In this document: positions 51,501 through 58,434 of the stretch, piece after piece | How positions within the stretch are numbered: position 1 is the first letter of the stretch | How the letters are laid out: the number at the start of each line of letters is the position of its first letter | Assembly: GCA_934047225.1 (NCBI GenBank) | Contig: OW203990.1 | Coordinates: 28,685,045-28,749,044, forward strand | DNA: 64,000 bases | Origin: Ypsolopha sequella | Lineage: Eukaryota; Arthropoda; Insecta; Lepidoptera; Ypsolophidae | Direction: 5' to 3' | The notes under the pieces: model-generated | Told to the model about the DNA's origin: nothing | Database searches by the model: none | What the model saw: the letters and a program-made list of their open reading frames with translations, nothing else | Made by a program: the position numbers and the translations under genes

Positions 51501-54500
51501 CCAGAACCATTGGTTTGTCGCGCATAATTCCGACATTTTAAAGTAAATATACGTACTTACCTAGATTAAATGTGATACAGTACATATAATACATAGGTAC
51601 TCCTATTATTTATTTATATAAACATCAATACATAAAATAAAAGAGTAAAACCCGGTGTGTCTGTACATTGAAGAAAATTAACAAAAATAGAAAGGGGGTG
51701 ACTAAAAAAGAGTGAGTGAATAAATCAGCGATGTTTTAAATTATTTTCTGTCCGTCTGTCTGTTTGTTTGTTCGCACACATCTCCGAAGCAACAAAACGG
51801 ATTTTCATGTTGTTTTCACAGGTGGACAAAACTCAATTTGGATTAAAATATAGGCTTTGTTTCATTAAAATCAGGAGACGGAAAAAATTATCGTCATTTG
51901 AAGATTGTTGGAATTTACTTTTCTACTATTAAAAGTTACATAGCAAATAATAATTCCTGTTGATGAAGGCCTATAGACGTCACAAACAATTGTTTAAAAG
52001 AAAAAAAAAACAAGAAAACTTTGGTTAGAATCTAGAATGTAGCGTATAAAATTTAGTACATAATAAAATCAACAGGTGGCGCTGTTCATTATTAGAACGA
52101 AATTTTGATAAATAAAAACTTTTAATGTGAAATTAGTTGCAGCAACTTTATAACATATGGTGAAGAATGTATTATTTGATGAAACGCTCTATAAGTACTA
52201 TAATAAATAATAATAATAATAAATGAAAATTCTAAATCTGAGTATATTAAAAATAGAAAACTGTAAAAGAAAAGAGCTGTGTCTGTACATGTACTTAGAT
52301 GATAGTACAAAAATTTTAGTCTGTATTTCATGCATAGCACAAAAACTACTGAACAGGGTTTGATGCGATTACCACTGTACGATCCTCTGCAGTGAGACAT
52401 GGATTAAAAAAAAGGAAGGGAATCAGTATTCGATAACTTATTAATTATTCAGCTTAGAAACTGGGATACTTTTTACTTGGACTCCCAAGGGATCAATGTG
52501 ACTGAATTATCTTCTTCCACGCGGACAAAGTCGCGGGCAATAGCTTGTTAGTTATAAAACATTAGGGGGTACAATAAATATACATAGAAAATAAGTCTTC
52601 AATATGTGTTCATAAATGTATACAAGTTAATAAAATATATAGTAGGCAGATCAATAAATAAATGAAAAGCTCACCCATTCTCGCTGGGACGTTATAATCG
52701 TCATTGAAACGAAGGTATACGAGTGTGGATGCAACTTGCATTACAGTCTACACTCAGAAACACCAGCGCGGGGATTCATGTCAATCATGTTTTGTTTATA
52801 AATAAAATACAATAAATATATCGTCACGACATGAGGGGGTGTCAGAGGTGTTCCGAATTTAAACTGTAAAATGCAAGTCAAGGCTGGTGAGCCCTGTCGC
52901 CGTACTTCGGGCAAAATACAAGCTTTTTAGAACATGCAGGTTTCCTTGCGATGTTTTCACTGTTCAAGTAATAAGTAAGAACAAATACTAAAGTCGCCGT
53001 CAATAGAAATTGGGGACTATGTAAACAAACCGTTTTCTCAATTTTTCTCAAGGTTCTGTCACGGATTCTCACTGAACATTATTCCAAATCATGAAGCATC
53101 AAGTCTTACCAGACATTCACTGTCTTTCATCATGAAATATTCAATAATCACCAGTTAATTACGGAAAATCATAGAATCAATAGTCAATTCTGTACTGCGT
53201 CGAGATTGCTGTCATATTTTTTTCTCATCGAATCTGTATTGTCTTTGAAAATTGGTGATGTACGAATCTATTTGAATATAAATCTATTTTATTTGTGATG
53301 CTATTTTATTCCGTCATTTTTTTTTGACAGCGTTACCTTATAATCTTTGACATAAACGTGTGTGTGATTCTATCGAGAGCTGTGTGATCGATTTGACCAG
53401 CGATTCATCAGAATATTTTAGCGATAAATCAAATAAAGAAAATTAATTAAGCACCTAACATATTTTAATCACATACTTACCCATCTCTAGATAGTTCACC
53501 TATTCATAGACAAAGACAACATGGCGCTTTGTTTACATAGTCCACAATTTCTATTGACGGCTACTTTATGCACATCCATCCATCCAACAGCCTAGTTCGT
53601 CCACTGCTGGACATAAGCCTTTATAGGACTTTGCCACTCCCACCGGTCATCCTGGAAGAATTGCCCATACTCACACACGCTAGGCAGGCGAGTTGCTGAG
53701 CGCGGTGCCGGAACCCTCGCACCAGTGACGCCGCTGCCCATCACCAGTCTGTTCTATATAAGGCCCGGCTATTAGGGATGGATATACCGCCATCCATCGG
53801 TCCCAGGCATGGTGGGCCTCCTGGTTTTTTGCCTGTGAGCTGTTCTCTTACTCTTCCCCGAATTACTTCGAGGGGGTCTCCCAGTGAGATGGTGGTATGC
53901 ACATAAATTCCGAAAAAGTCATTGGTGCATGCCCAACCGGGGATCGAACCTGAATCTCAAGATTGAAAAGCCAGCTATAGCTGCTATTTTTTTTTGTAAC
54001 AAGACGTTTCTTGGTTAACCGGTAATATTTTAGGAAATACAACTATTCTACTCTTATTTACTGAAAATAACTAAGTCTTTTAACATTTAAACTGTTTACC
54101 AAACAAAGAGACCTAGCATTGATCTGTGTGAATAGTTGTCTAAATAAATAAGAAAAACCTTTCGGCTTCCTTTGGTCTTTACCTTGTAGTTTGACATTCA
54201 TATTAATCTACAAGTCAAAGAGAGACATATCTTAGTTAAGAGACATCACTATACTCGTATTACTCGTAGAAAAACGCTACCTAATTGATTAGTTTTGATG
54301 AACAAAAAATTATTTGTAGCTTAGATACATTATTTAAAAAAGGCGATGAATTTTTGAAAGATATAAACTATTGAATTTTTTCCGTAAATCAGTCGTGTAT
54401 GTAATTATTGTAGGATATTAATCACGGGGTGATTAAGTATCTTAAAAGTTTCTAAGCTTTCTAACTTTCTTTAAGAGTCCGGCGGAGTATACTTAGTTCA

Positions 54501-56983
54501 TACAAACGGAATAGCAAAATCATTTATTAATAATAAATAATAAAAAAAAATAAAAATAAAAATCTTTTATTTTGGACAACTTGGATCCATAGCATGTTAG
54601 TAAAACTTATTAATAATTTATTAATAATTATACATATTTTTGAGGTATTGTGTATTTATTCCGATTGGATTACAGAATATCTAGGTTCCCAAATATATAT
54701 TTTATAAGAAAACCGATTTAAACAATAAGTTTTCTATGGAAATTAGAAATTATTTATAGTTCGTTTTTAAATCTTTGTTCATACTTTTTTGGTACGATTT
54801 TGGTATTCCGTCTCTATGCATCCTCTGCTGGACTCTTAAGGCGCTACCGTATATTAATATTGGGTCTTTCTGAAATTCTGTAACCACTTTCAAGAAGACG
54901 GTATTATTTTAGTAAATTACTGTAACATTTTTAAGAACCTTTTGCTGGATTCTTGTAGAACAGAAATGCTTTTGAAAAGCTTTGGCTGGATAGAAATAAT
55001 TGTTGAAATGAGGTCTTCAAACACTCTTTTTCTCCTCGTTTGACGAATAAAAATCATATACAAAACTCAAACATATTTTTTTAATTGGATTTTAACAATA
55101 TATTAAGATTTTTAGTAAAATAAATTTTTCTAACTATTTTAGTCTTTTTTGTAAAAATAAAAACCTGCTTCGTTCCATTTTGCTCTGAATCCGTTCTCTT
55201 GGACTGCAAGTTTTTCCGCTTGGAGTGACAGTGACCGTTGATATTTACAGGTAAACATTACAACAGTTTTGGTATGTCTTTTTTGCATTTTTTTCGTATT
55301 GTTTGAGAACATATTAGGAACCTTTTCAACAGACGAGATTTAAGGTAAACATCAGTCGCTTAGCGCAAAGTGCATAACTTAACATTGTTTTTCTTTTTTA
55401 GAAGTAAAAAATTTAAAAGCATTTCGGTATTTGACACTAATAATTTAGTATTCGTGAGGTTTATAAAACAAGATTTTGAAATTGCATACACAATTGTATA
55501 TATGTATTTTCAAAACCAACTTAAAATGCTGCTTTAACATTGTTTGGACGAGATCATGATTAATTGTGAATTAAATTTTAAATTCATGCTTTATAAACCT
55601 CACCAATACTGAACTATTGGCGTCAATTGCAATATACCAAAATATTTTTCAATTTTTAACTTCTAAGCAAGAAAAACAAAGTTAAGTTATGCAATTTGCG
55701 TTAAGCGACTGACGTTTAACCTTAACAGAAAAAACATTATAGAAGATTAAGGATTATAACACAATCAATCAAATATTGAATGTAACATTGGGATTATCAA
55801 GTCCCGGCCGAGGTGAGCCTTGGCTGAACATTGCGAATTCAACTCATGTTCACTTGTGTCAATACTACACACTCAAGTTAAATACCTTGTTTAAGCATTT
55901 TTCCTGATTCCAGAAAAATCCTGGTTTTCTGTACTACAAAGAAAAAAAATAGCTTATCAAAATCGCGATGAGACTTATTTTAATTAGTCCATTTTTTATT
56001 TCCTTGCTAATAAATAAGATAAAACAACGATAACCTTGCATTCTTATATCCGGTCACAAAAAAGACAAAATTTAATTTTATGCAATAATTTTCCGCGCTG
56101 GTCTGTAAAATATGTTAAATTGGCGACAAGTTTTTTAGATCGACATTCTCGGGCTGATTGTTGATTTTCATGTTTAGAAGATACCTAATTTAAAACTTTA
56201 TGATGAAATGTGCTTTGTGATTTTTCTGCGTTCGGTGGTACGAGGATCCTTAAGGCGATATGCGAAAAAAATACGGGTGTTTCTTTTCTGTTTATTTCAC
56301 GAAATACACGGAAAATTATAATCAGTTTCTAGTACTCGTATATGAATTTTGACTGTACAATCTAGGGTTTTGAAATTGGAAAACATGTTTGGATAAATTT
56401 TCCTCGATAGAAATAATTGTAGAAATGAGGTCTTCAAACACACTTTTTCTCCTCGTTTGACGAATAAGAACCATATAAAGAACTCAAACATATTTATTAG
56501 GTGTGTTTTAACAATATCCAGAGATTTGATATTTGAAAATTTGCTAGCTATTTTAGTTTTTTTAATAAAAATATAAAACCAACTTTTTTCCCTTTTGCCC
56601 TTAAACCTTCCCTCTCGCACTGCGCGATTCTTCGCTTGGAGTGACAGTGACAAAAATAAAATTCGCATAGCCTCTTAACGTCTGACGTGCAAATATAGTA
56701 GTAATTACTATTCTGACTCACCCAATTTGTGATCTTCTCCAGAGGATTTATCGAGGCCATCACCAATGCAATAATGATGAGTAAGGTGCCGTATATTAAA
56801 GGTATCACCGATTCTGTTGAGAAAAAATACAACATAAACTACACTGAAAAAAAAAACATCAATACTATATTGTAGTTGGAAAACAAAATTCAATAACATA
56901 CGTCTCCTTTCTATGGTAAAGTTCTGGATCTTGACCATGGATATTCGCCCCCTGCTGGGCAACCGTTGTATACTCTTCACCAT
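24253..56983 (-). CDS. CD36-family scavenger receptor class B (SCRB/SNMP-like), complete 11-exon gene
   Basis: Exons, 5' to 3' on the - strand: 56983-56902, 56813-56722, 43355-43192, 41223-41076, 35874-35671, 34465-34341, 30873-30712, 30144-30038, 28875-28757, 27117-26992, 24585-24253. They total 1,662 bp (553 residues plus TGA), every junction GT-AG and in frame. Topology is that of the CD36 family: TM1 at about 29-49, a large ectodomain, TM2 at about 461-481, and both ends cytosolic. Six ectodomain cysteines at 275, 305, 342, 344, 348 and 359 match the family's CxC pattern. N-glycosylation sequons include NYT, NIT, NIS and NSS. The tail of about 70 residues has acidic dileucine EAVSLL near 532-537. 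The family binds lipids, lipoproteins or pheromones; the ligand here is unknown. Candidate poly(A) signals are ATTAAA at 23949-23944 and AATAAA at 23488-23483. The subfamily is not resolved. Confidence 0.95.
24712..24900 (+). repeat. Dispersed repeat shared with 5615-5790
   Basis: Both carry CGACGGAAACGACATTGAAA (one base differs), GTGGCTGTTACGAC and AGGAGAAAATAATACTTTTC in the same order. Located in the last SCRB intron. Confidence 0.6.
25181..25348. mobile_element. TTAA-flanked near-perfect palindromic MITE (piggyBac-like target)
   Basis: TTAA at 25181-25184 and 25345-25348 bounds a 160-bp element whose arms of about 70 bp are almost identical inverts, from CATTATATCATTGCAGTATA inward to GAGCTCTGAACCGGGA. 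The centre, GAGGTCCCGGGTTCTAATCC, resembles a tRNA T arm. TTAA duplication is the piggyBac-superfamily hallmark; assignment by target site is inference. Confidence 0.8.
26090..26465. mobile_element. Dispersed element family N, copy 1
   Basis: TTTTTCAATGCA and TGCATTGAAAAA are inverted landmarks. The GCCCACTTTTTGTGCATCAA block and the TAACGGCTCTGGATACA block recur in copy 2 (41273-41638); a diverged copy 3 lies at 46015-46475. Confidence 0.7.
26541..26860 (-). pseudogene. LINE (RTE-type) C-terminal fragment
   Basis: The - strand frame reads MLRWFGHVERMNKSRVTKEM, then TYADQIGDILKKGN and DRSRWRSVVSAYL. It is the tail after the reverse transcriptase in RTE-like retroelements. It lies 132 bp downstream of SCRB exon 10, same strand, in an intron. 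No complete ORF. Confidence 0.75.
26992..27117 (-). CDS. SCRB exon 10: membrane-proximal ectodomain
   Basis: Forty-two codons: STGVPVSLRTNIQVNIAVRT, then SKLKDKVLPLIWVSL. It supplies the TGVP and PL.W motifs needed between DLEP and the second membrane segment, and fits both neighbours at phase 0. It is short and easy to miss by ORF length. Confidence 0.92.
27565..27655 (-). repeat. tRNA-like SINE head
   Basis: On the - strand, CAGTCTCAGTCGGTAGAACG and GGGTTCGACTCCCGCCGATC form A-box and B-box-like motifs. The anticodon arm is not convincing, so a tRNA-derived repeat is preferred over a tRNA gene. Confidence 0.4.
28165..28455 (+). repeat. Dispersed repeat family M, partial copy
   Basis: TCTCGATAGAAATAACTATTG, AAATGAGGTCT and TTTTTCATAGCTATTTTAG correspond to the middle and end of the family M copies at 36983-37378 and 56250-56655. 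Confidence 0.5.
28757..28875 (-). CDS. SCRB exon 9: conserved G-P-I-A-LS-PHF segment
   Basis: After completing Gly362 it reads FPIALSQPHFKG, then GMKYDPEIHESRLDLEP. PIALS.PHF and H...LDLEP are among the most conserved CD36-family motifs. The donor is GTGAGT, phase 0. Confidence 0.95.
28939..29214. mobile_element. Foldback MITE beside SCRB exon 9
   Basis: TAACAGAAAGGTGTAACCAT / ATCACACCTTTCTGTTA ends, with arms through TTCAGTCAATGG and CCATTGACTGAATA. It starts 64 bp upstream of exon 9. Confidence 0.8.
29878..29950 (+). repeat. tRNA-like SINE fragment
   Basis: AGTATCTCAGTGGCACAGTC and GCAGGTCTGAATCCTATT resemble A and B boxes, followed by a T-run that would end pol III transcription. Degenerate. 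Confidence 0.3.
30038..30144 (-). CDS. SCRB exon 8: CxC cysteine cluster
   Basis: It reads FTIEKNAFNKDSPYACDCKE, then NCLPDGLVDISSCYYG. Cys342, 344, 348 and 359 complete the six-cysteine signature. The donor is GTATTT, phase 1. Confidence 0.94.
30373..30640 (-). repeat. tRNA-derived SINE, diverged copy
   Basis: ATCGTCATGACATGAATCCC at the left, GTACACCCACGTTTCACCGA in the body, and a degraded tRNA-like head at the right match 45676-45968. It fills most of the 567-bp SCRB intron 7. Confidence 0.6.
30712..30873 (-). CDS. SCRB exon 7: first two conserved cysteines
   Basis: It reads TLCNRIKGSYEGLMIS, then KIPIFRKQACRVFPFTYLED and GEHGFNYVR. Cys275 and Cys305 are the first two of the family's six conserved cysteines. 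It ends AG before GTCAGT (phase 2). Confidence 0.94.
30987..31472 (+). repeat. 20-bp minisatellite with higher-order structure, ~24 copies
   Basis: The base unit is GGGTACGTCAACAATATATG. Positions 31081-31180 and 31181-31280 are identical 5-unit blocks with the same order of variants. 31281-31360 and 31361-31440 are near-identical 4-unit blocks. Located in SCRB intron 6. The 31318-31524 ORF is an artefact. Confidence 0.96.
32452..33431. mobile_element. ~980-bp TA-type inverted-repeat element
   Basis: TACAGGGTGTTAATT and AACACCCC..ACACCCTGTA ends, with inner inverted landmarks CTCTCGGCAA / TTGCCGAGAGAC and a TTTTTTGCAA pair. Broken - strand frames at 32910-33276 (QVADFDDWPG, SSSEESDYF) may be transposase remnants. 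Confidence 0.65.
33716..33975. mobile_element. Foldback MITE
   Basis: GGCGAAACTCAAAACATAGG and CCTATGTTTTGAGTTTCGCC face each other, with arms through TATATGAACAA.TGTTTGTAT. It abuts another MITE on its right. Confidence 0.85.
33978..34251. mobile_element. Foldback MITE ending 90 bp from SCRB exon 6
   Basis: TACAAGGTGACTTTTTGATC / GATCAAGAAGTCACCTTGTA ends, arms of about 130 bp. A half copy is at 35293-35440. Confidence 0.85.
34341..34465 (-). CDS. SCRB exon 6: ectodomain
   Basis: Begins FYGQKMISAEVEIGVPERR and ends KERGFTDFNS, two bases into Ser272 (phase 2), creating the NSS sequon across the splice. Its acceptor T-tract on the - strand is formed partly by the edge of a SINE-like repeat that starts at 34491. 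Confidence 0.92.
34491..34807 (+). repeat. SINE-like repeat adjoining the SCRB exon 6 acceptor
   Basis: Starts CCGGCCAAGTGCGAGTC and GCACGAAGGGTTCCGTAC, has an ACAGACGGACAG block, and ends GTACGGAACACTAAAAA. Its left A-rich edge reads as the pyrimidine tract of the - strand acceptor 26 bp away. Confidence 0.75.
34808..35060 (-). repeat. tRNA-derived SINE copy
   Basis: ATCGTCACGACATGCATCCC, then CAGAGGTGTTCCC, matches 45676-45968; the right part is diverged. It directly follows the SINE-like repeat at 34491-34807. Confidence 0.5.
35293..35440. repeat. Half copy of the 33978-34251 MITE
   Basis: Matches the left half of that element, from TACAAGGTGACTTTTTGATC to GAGTGAATCACTAT, then stops in a (TA)n run. 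A retroelement tail (35085-35190) shared with 16970-17070 lies upstream. Confidence 0.8.
35671..35874 (-). CDS. SCRB exon 5: ectodomain apex helices
   Basis: Sixty-eight codons run from AISTLAADKLG to GKLGIMDR, including YSMTAIGSELFLNISAEDYL and WGYHDPIVTIANNILP. This matches the family segment D.LWGY.DP. NIS is a sequon. Both boundaries are phase 0. Confidence 0.95.
35965..36130 (-). repeat. tRNA-derived SINE, 3' part
   Basis: ATCGTCACGACATGAATACC, GTACACGCGCGTTTCATCGA and GCCGTACTTCGGGTACAAA follow the order seen in 45676-45968. Located in SCRB intron 4, near exon 5. Confidence 0.65.
36983..37378 (+). repeat. Dispersed repeat family M, copy 2
   Basis: TAAGGCGATATG, ATACGGGTGTTTCTTTTCTG, and the GAGTGACAGAAACAAAAATA end match 56250-56655. 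The - strand ORF 37277-37693 is a by-product. Confidence 0.7.
39488..39644. mobile_element. Hairpin MITE, family 1, copy 2
   Basis: TATCAATTCGGCGTAACACA left and CGAATCGATATC right, with inner arms AACTAATTTGACAG / CTGTCAAATAGATT. Sibling copies at 3081-3244 and 58271-58434. Confidence 0.75.
39828..40795. repeat. Dispersed repeat P split by a mariner-like element
   Basis: The two outer parts (39828-39873, 40443-40795) are co-linear with the uninterrupted copy at 51640-52050, including GAAAGGGGGTGACTAAAAAA. Confidence 0.7.
39874..40442 (-). mobile_element. Tc1/mariner-like deletion derivative with TA duplication
   Basis: A 569-bp element with ~48-bp inverted ends (GGTGGCGCAAAA...TAATTTGAATTGGCTGCC) flanked by TA. 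The - strand retains the transposase C-terminal part: WPSRSPDLTAPDFFIWGFLK, then FLKSRVYHNKPR. The SPDL..DFF.WG block is typical of IS630/Tc1/mariner transposases. The N-terminal part and catalytic residues upstream are lost, so it is non-autonomous. The empty-site counterpart is at 51688-51689. Confidence 0.85.
40801..40876 (+). other. Perfect 36-bp hairpin with 4-nt loop
   Basis: Left stem 40801-40836, loop CTCT, right stem 40841-40876. Only two of 36 positions are not Watson-Crick, and both become G-U pairs in a + strand transcript (A-C mismatches on the - strand). GC-rich in AT-rich surroundings. Located in SCRB intron 4, about 200 bp past exon 4, antisense to the gene. Could be a hairpin RNA source or a small foldback insertion. 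Confidence 0.75.
41076..41223 (-). CDS. SCRB exon 4: ectodomain
   Basis: One base completes Lys113. It continues EQRTNHNITINHETGHMIMR, then FMPEESIGQLKD and VPNIALI, with sequon NIT at Asn120. It splices at GTAAGT, phase 0. The join to the next exon, ALI-AISTLAADKLG, is typical of the family. Confidence 0.94.
41273..41638. mobile_element. Dispersed element family N, copy 2
   Basis: Close copy of 26090-26465: GCCCACTTTTTATGCATCAA, TTTAACGGCTCTGGATACAA and TGCATTGAAAAACGTAGTAT. It lies about 50 bp upstream of SCRB exon 4 on the - strand. Confidence 0.75.
41987..42606. mobile_element. TA-flanked ~616-bp inverted-repeat element
   Basis: CAGTGTGTCCCTCGTACAAA and TTTGTACGAGGGACACACTG ends are perfect inverts flanked by TA. 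The inner arms continue to GTCGATAAAATA-like sequence. AT-rich interior, no ORF. Confidence 0.85.
43061..43157. mobile_element. Short hairpin element next to SCRB exon 3
   Basis: GTATGTATATAAGGTGACTT and AAGTCACCTTATATACATAC arms, 97 bp in all. It ends about 35 bp beyond the exon 3 donor. Confidence 0.8.
43192..43355 (-). CDS. SCRB exon 3: N-terminal ectodomain
   Basis: It reads FLRVEEGSFVYRMWQNPTYD, then WIYNYTNIPEYLNG and MEDIGPFRYK, matching the conserved GS..Y..W..P and N.TN core of CD36 proteins. NYT is a glycosylation sequon. The donor is GTTAGT after two bases of Lys113 (phase 2). Confidence 0.95.
44084..44450 (+). pseudogene. Non-LTR retroelement C-terminal fragment, frameshifted
   Basis: One frame reads RWASMTTCRQTKAVLPTVDR to a stop; the next frame continues MIVGLITGHSNLNRH, then CRACMETEETPTHVTIDC. 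The TGH..L and CxxC...H...C pattern follows the RNase H-like end of Jockey/R1-type LINEs. Broken and 5'-truncated. Confidence 0.8.
45455..45657 (-). pseudogene. LINE reverse transcriptase palm fragment
   Basis: The - strand gives FRGVRQG, a stop, IASPLLFNILID, then, in another frame, YVDDHILFAL. RGVRQG..SPLLFN and YxDD are consecutive motifs of non-LTR reverse transcriptases. Stops and frameshifts mean it is dead. Confidence 0.8.
45676..45968 (-). repeat. tRNA-derived SINE, fullest copy
   Basis: On the - strand the head has TCTGGTCTACTGG (A-box-like) and CAGGTTCAAATCC (B box). The body has GTGCCCGAAGTCACGCGATA, and the 3' end is CTCTCGGGGATTCACGTCGT and GACGAT. Other copies: 10615, 11990, 17725, 30373, 34808, 35965, 51196 and 52815. 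Confidence 0.75.
46015..46475. mobile_element. Dispersed element family N, diverged copy 3, with two internal palindromes
   Basis: TTTTTCAATGCAGTTGCTCG and TGCATTGAAAAATGTTGTA relate it to copies 1 and 2. Two copies of the perfect palindrome TTTATTTCACGCGTGAAATAAA, at 46084-46105 and 46121-46142, are unique to this copy. Confidence 0.65.
47698..49159. mobile_element. Long-TIR TA-flanked element interrupted by a LINE
   Basis: Ends TACAGGGTGGAAAAAA and TTTTTTCCACCCTGTA, with ~330-bp arms (GGGCCCTGGAGGGGAACTAC; ATACCCATGAAATT / AATTTCATGAGTAT). The interior at 48450-48810 lacks a recognisable transposase. The deleted sibling is at 12531-12965. Confidence 0.85.
47897..48310 (+). mobile_element. 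5'-truncated LINE inserted in the long-TIR element
   Basis: 414 bp flanked by ATTAT duplications (47892-47896, 48311-48315), ending in an (AAAT)n-type tail. It encodes a C-terminal piece: IYLWVPDQYTRARSHRLFQC, then VLRLLNGMARNQPEMDIFSA and a stop. The VP..TR...LF...P arrangement follows the end of RT-encoding LINE ORFs. Confidence 0.85.
49160..51195. other. SCRB intron 2, featureless AT-rich stretch
   Basis: I see no exon, inverted repeat or tandem array here on either strand. This is the least structured 2 kb of the receptor's long second intron. Confidence 0.4.
51196..51379 (+). repeat. tRNA-derived SINE ending in (TAGA)n
   Basis: TTTGCCGTCTAGTGGTACGA (A-box-like) and GTCGCGGGATCATATTCCG (B-box-like), then GTTCGGTCTGCGTGCTT and GTACGGCGATGGGGCTCAC. 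The copy stops mid-body and is followed by about seven TAGA units at 51351-51379. Confidence 0.7.
51640..52050 (+). repeat. Dispersed repeat P, uninterrupted copy
   Basis: Shares CCCGGTGTGTCTGTACATTG-like sequence, GAAAGGGGGTGACTAAAAAA and TTTTCATGTTGTTTTCACAG-like sequence with 39828-40795. It preserves the empty TA site (51688-51689) that is filled there. Confidence 0.75.
52815..53080 (-). repeat. tRNA-derived SINE, rearranged copy
   Basis: ATCGTCACGACATGAGGGGG, GTGTCAGAGGTGTTCCGA, then GCCGTACTTCGGGCAAAATA. Part of the body is missing. A reverse fragment sits at 52690-52790. Confidence 0.55.
53575..53905 (+). repeat. Dispersed repeat family A, copy 3
   Basis: TAGTTCGTCCACTGCTGGAC, CCCATCACCAGTCTGTTCTA and CCCGAATTACTTCGAGGGGG match 9241-9626. 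This is the best-preserved of the three copies. Confidence 0.7.
54960..55235 (+). repeat. Dispersed repeat family M, partial copy
   Basis: GATAGAAATAATTGTTGAAA, CTCCTCGTTTGACGAATAAA and TTGGAGTGACAGTGAC correspond to the 3' two-thirds of family M. A shared LINE-tail piece (54541-54620) lies upstream. Confidence 0.65.
55340..55725. mobile_element. TTAA-bounded foldback MITE
   Basis: TTAAGGTAAACATCAGTCGC and GCGACTGACGTTTAACCTTAA ends. Arms run through GTGCATAACTTAAC / GTTAAGTTATGCA, over 100 bp. TTAA at both ends could be target duplication or part of the arm. Confidence 0.8.
56250..56655 (+). repeat. Dispersed repeat family M, copy 3
   Basis: TTAAGGCGATATGCG to CTTGGAGTGACAGTGACAAA. It ends 67 bp downstream of the SCRB exon 2 donor. 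- strand ORFs 56297-56668 and part of 56548-56835 come from it. Confidence 0.7.
56722..56813 (-). CDS. SCRB exon 2: first membrane segment
   Basis: AA completes Gln28, then SVIPLIYGTLLIIIALVMA gives the uncleaved signal anchor, followed by SINPLEKITNW entering the ectodomain. The acceptor is TCAACAG and the donor GTGAGT (phase 0). Intron 2, which follows, is the longest at 13.4 kb. Confidence 0.92.
56902..56983 (-). CDS. SCRB exon 1: start codon, cytosolic N-terminus
   Basis: ATG at 56983 has A at -3 and G at +4, a good initiation context. It encodes 27 codons rich in Arg/Lys (MVKSIQRLPSRGR, then FTIERR), fitting a cytosolic N-tail before a signal anchor. The donor GTATGT is phase 1. Met16 is an alternative start. 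Intron 1 is only 88 bp. Confidence 0.85.
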
Positions 56984-57043
56984 CGTGACGTCACACCGCT
57001 CCTGTCATACACATCTGTAACAATAAACCAAAAAGTTTATATA
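56984..57043 (-). promoter_or_regulatory. Candidate SCRB promoter / 5' leader
   Basis: A TATATAAA element (57043-57036) lies about 55 bp upstream of the ATG. A TTATTGTTACAG sequence just downstream ends at 57015 and could instead be a 3' splice site for a 5' non-coding exon. An upstream ATG at 57014 opens a 7-codon reading frame that stops before the main ATG. Whether transcription starts here or an upstream exon is spliced in cannot be decided from sequence. Confidence 0.35.
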
Positions 57044-57312
57044 CCAGCCTATTGCAATAACCCGTCTAACAAGTGCTTTACTTTTGGTAACTTGGAAAAA
57101 TGGTCCACCTTCTCGTTTAAAAAAACTGAAGCCACATGTCTAGAACGAACGAATAAACTCATCTAATGCAGTGTTAGGCCTTCTAGTCAGCGTTACCATT
57201 AAGAACGAGCGAATAAATATATGGTACAAAACAAAAATTAAAAATGGCCCAACGCGATCAGTTTGATGCTAAAACCCACTGAATAATTTACTTACTACAT
57301 ATGGCGTGTATA

Positions 57313-57741
57313 TACAGGCTGATTGGTAATACTTGTGATGGGTTATACTAGAGATCATTTCCAACGAATTAAGTCCATCAACTAGGTGTCGAAAATGAAT
57401 GGTCTCCGAGTTACGAAGGCTTTTGTATTATTTTTCAAACTTTCAAAATAAATAATTTAAAAATAACTATTCCTCTCAGCACTTATTTATTATATTTCTG
57501 ATCAATGATAGATGAGTGATGATTTATAAAAAAATAAGTGCCCTGAATTCCCATAATCTCAGAATTAAAAGGTCTTAAGTGGAAGAAAACCTTTTTTATT
57601 TTGTAATTTCTGAAATATCGACGTGTTTTACTTGAAAAAAAAATATCAATTTCGACCCCTAGTTGATAGGCATTATTTGTTGGAAATGATCCCTAGTATA
57701 ACCCCTTCAAAGGAAAAGGTCGAATTACCAAGCACACTGTA
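57313..57741. mobile_element. TA-flanked inverted-repeat element
   Basis: CAGGCTGATTGGTAAT and ATTACCAAGCACACTG ends with TA on both sides. The arms share GGGTTATACTAG.GATCATT and CATTTTCGACACC-like sequence. No transposase. Confidence 0.75.
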
Positions 57742-58270
57742 TGTGTTGACTAAGTATTACTCTTTTCATCTATCAGTTGTAAGTTCGATACTACGCGTTG
57801 CCGGTATTATGAGAGGGTTAGTTTTGTATCATTTTCTATACATTGCTCTGCGACACGGCACAATGTAAAATATAAGCAATGTACTGTATGTACATAAGGA
57901 TAATAAAGCGATACCAAGTTACTCATCGCAAGAAATCGCCAGTCGTTGTGTCTCATAGTCACTTTCGCAGCGCGTCGCGCAACATAGCAAGAGTTTATTC
58001 GCTCGCCCTAAAGAGGTGACGTGATAGTTTGACATTCTCTGCGCGTGCGCACTTGGCTACACATAGGTCAATCAATCCTTCGCGCGAATGTGATGCCGTC
58101 TCTGACAAATAAAAGACATCGGGTTTATGGAAGCCTACCACGCCAAAATATAACACAAGAAACCATATCTCTCAGAAAACGTTATTATTATTTAAAACAA
58201 AACTATGTCTTGTTACTAATTAAATTAATTAACTTTTTGTATTAACTAATATATTATAAATAATATATTG

Positions 58271-58434
58271 GTGTTGATTCGGTGAAACACGACTTAACTT
58301 ATTTGACAGGACTGACCTTATTTTGAGGGTCCTGTCTTTGTCTTTTCGATACAGAAATAAAAAGACAGAAAGCCTAAATTAAGTCCTGTTAAATAAGTGA
58401 AGTCGTGTTACATAGAATTGACACTATCAGTTAA
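58271..58434. mobile_element. Hairpin MITE, family 1, copy 3
   Basis: GTGTTGATTCGGTGAAACAC and GTTACATAGAATTGACAC ends, inner arms CTTAACTTATTTGACAGGAC / GTCCTGTTAAATAAGTGAAG. Confidence 0.8.
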
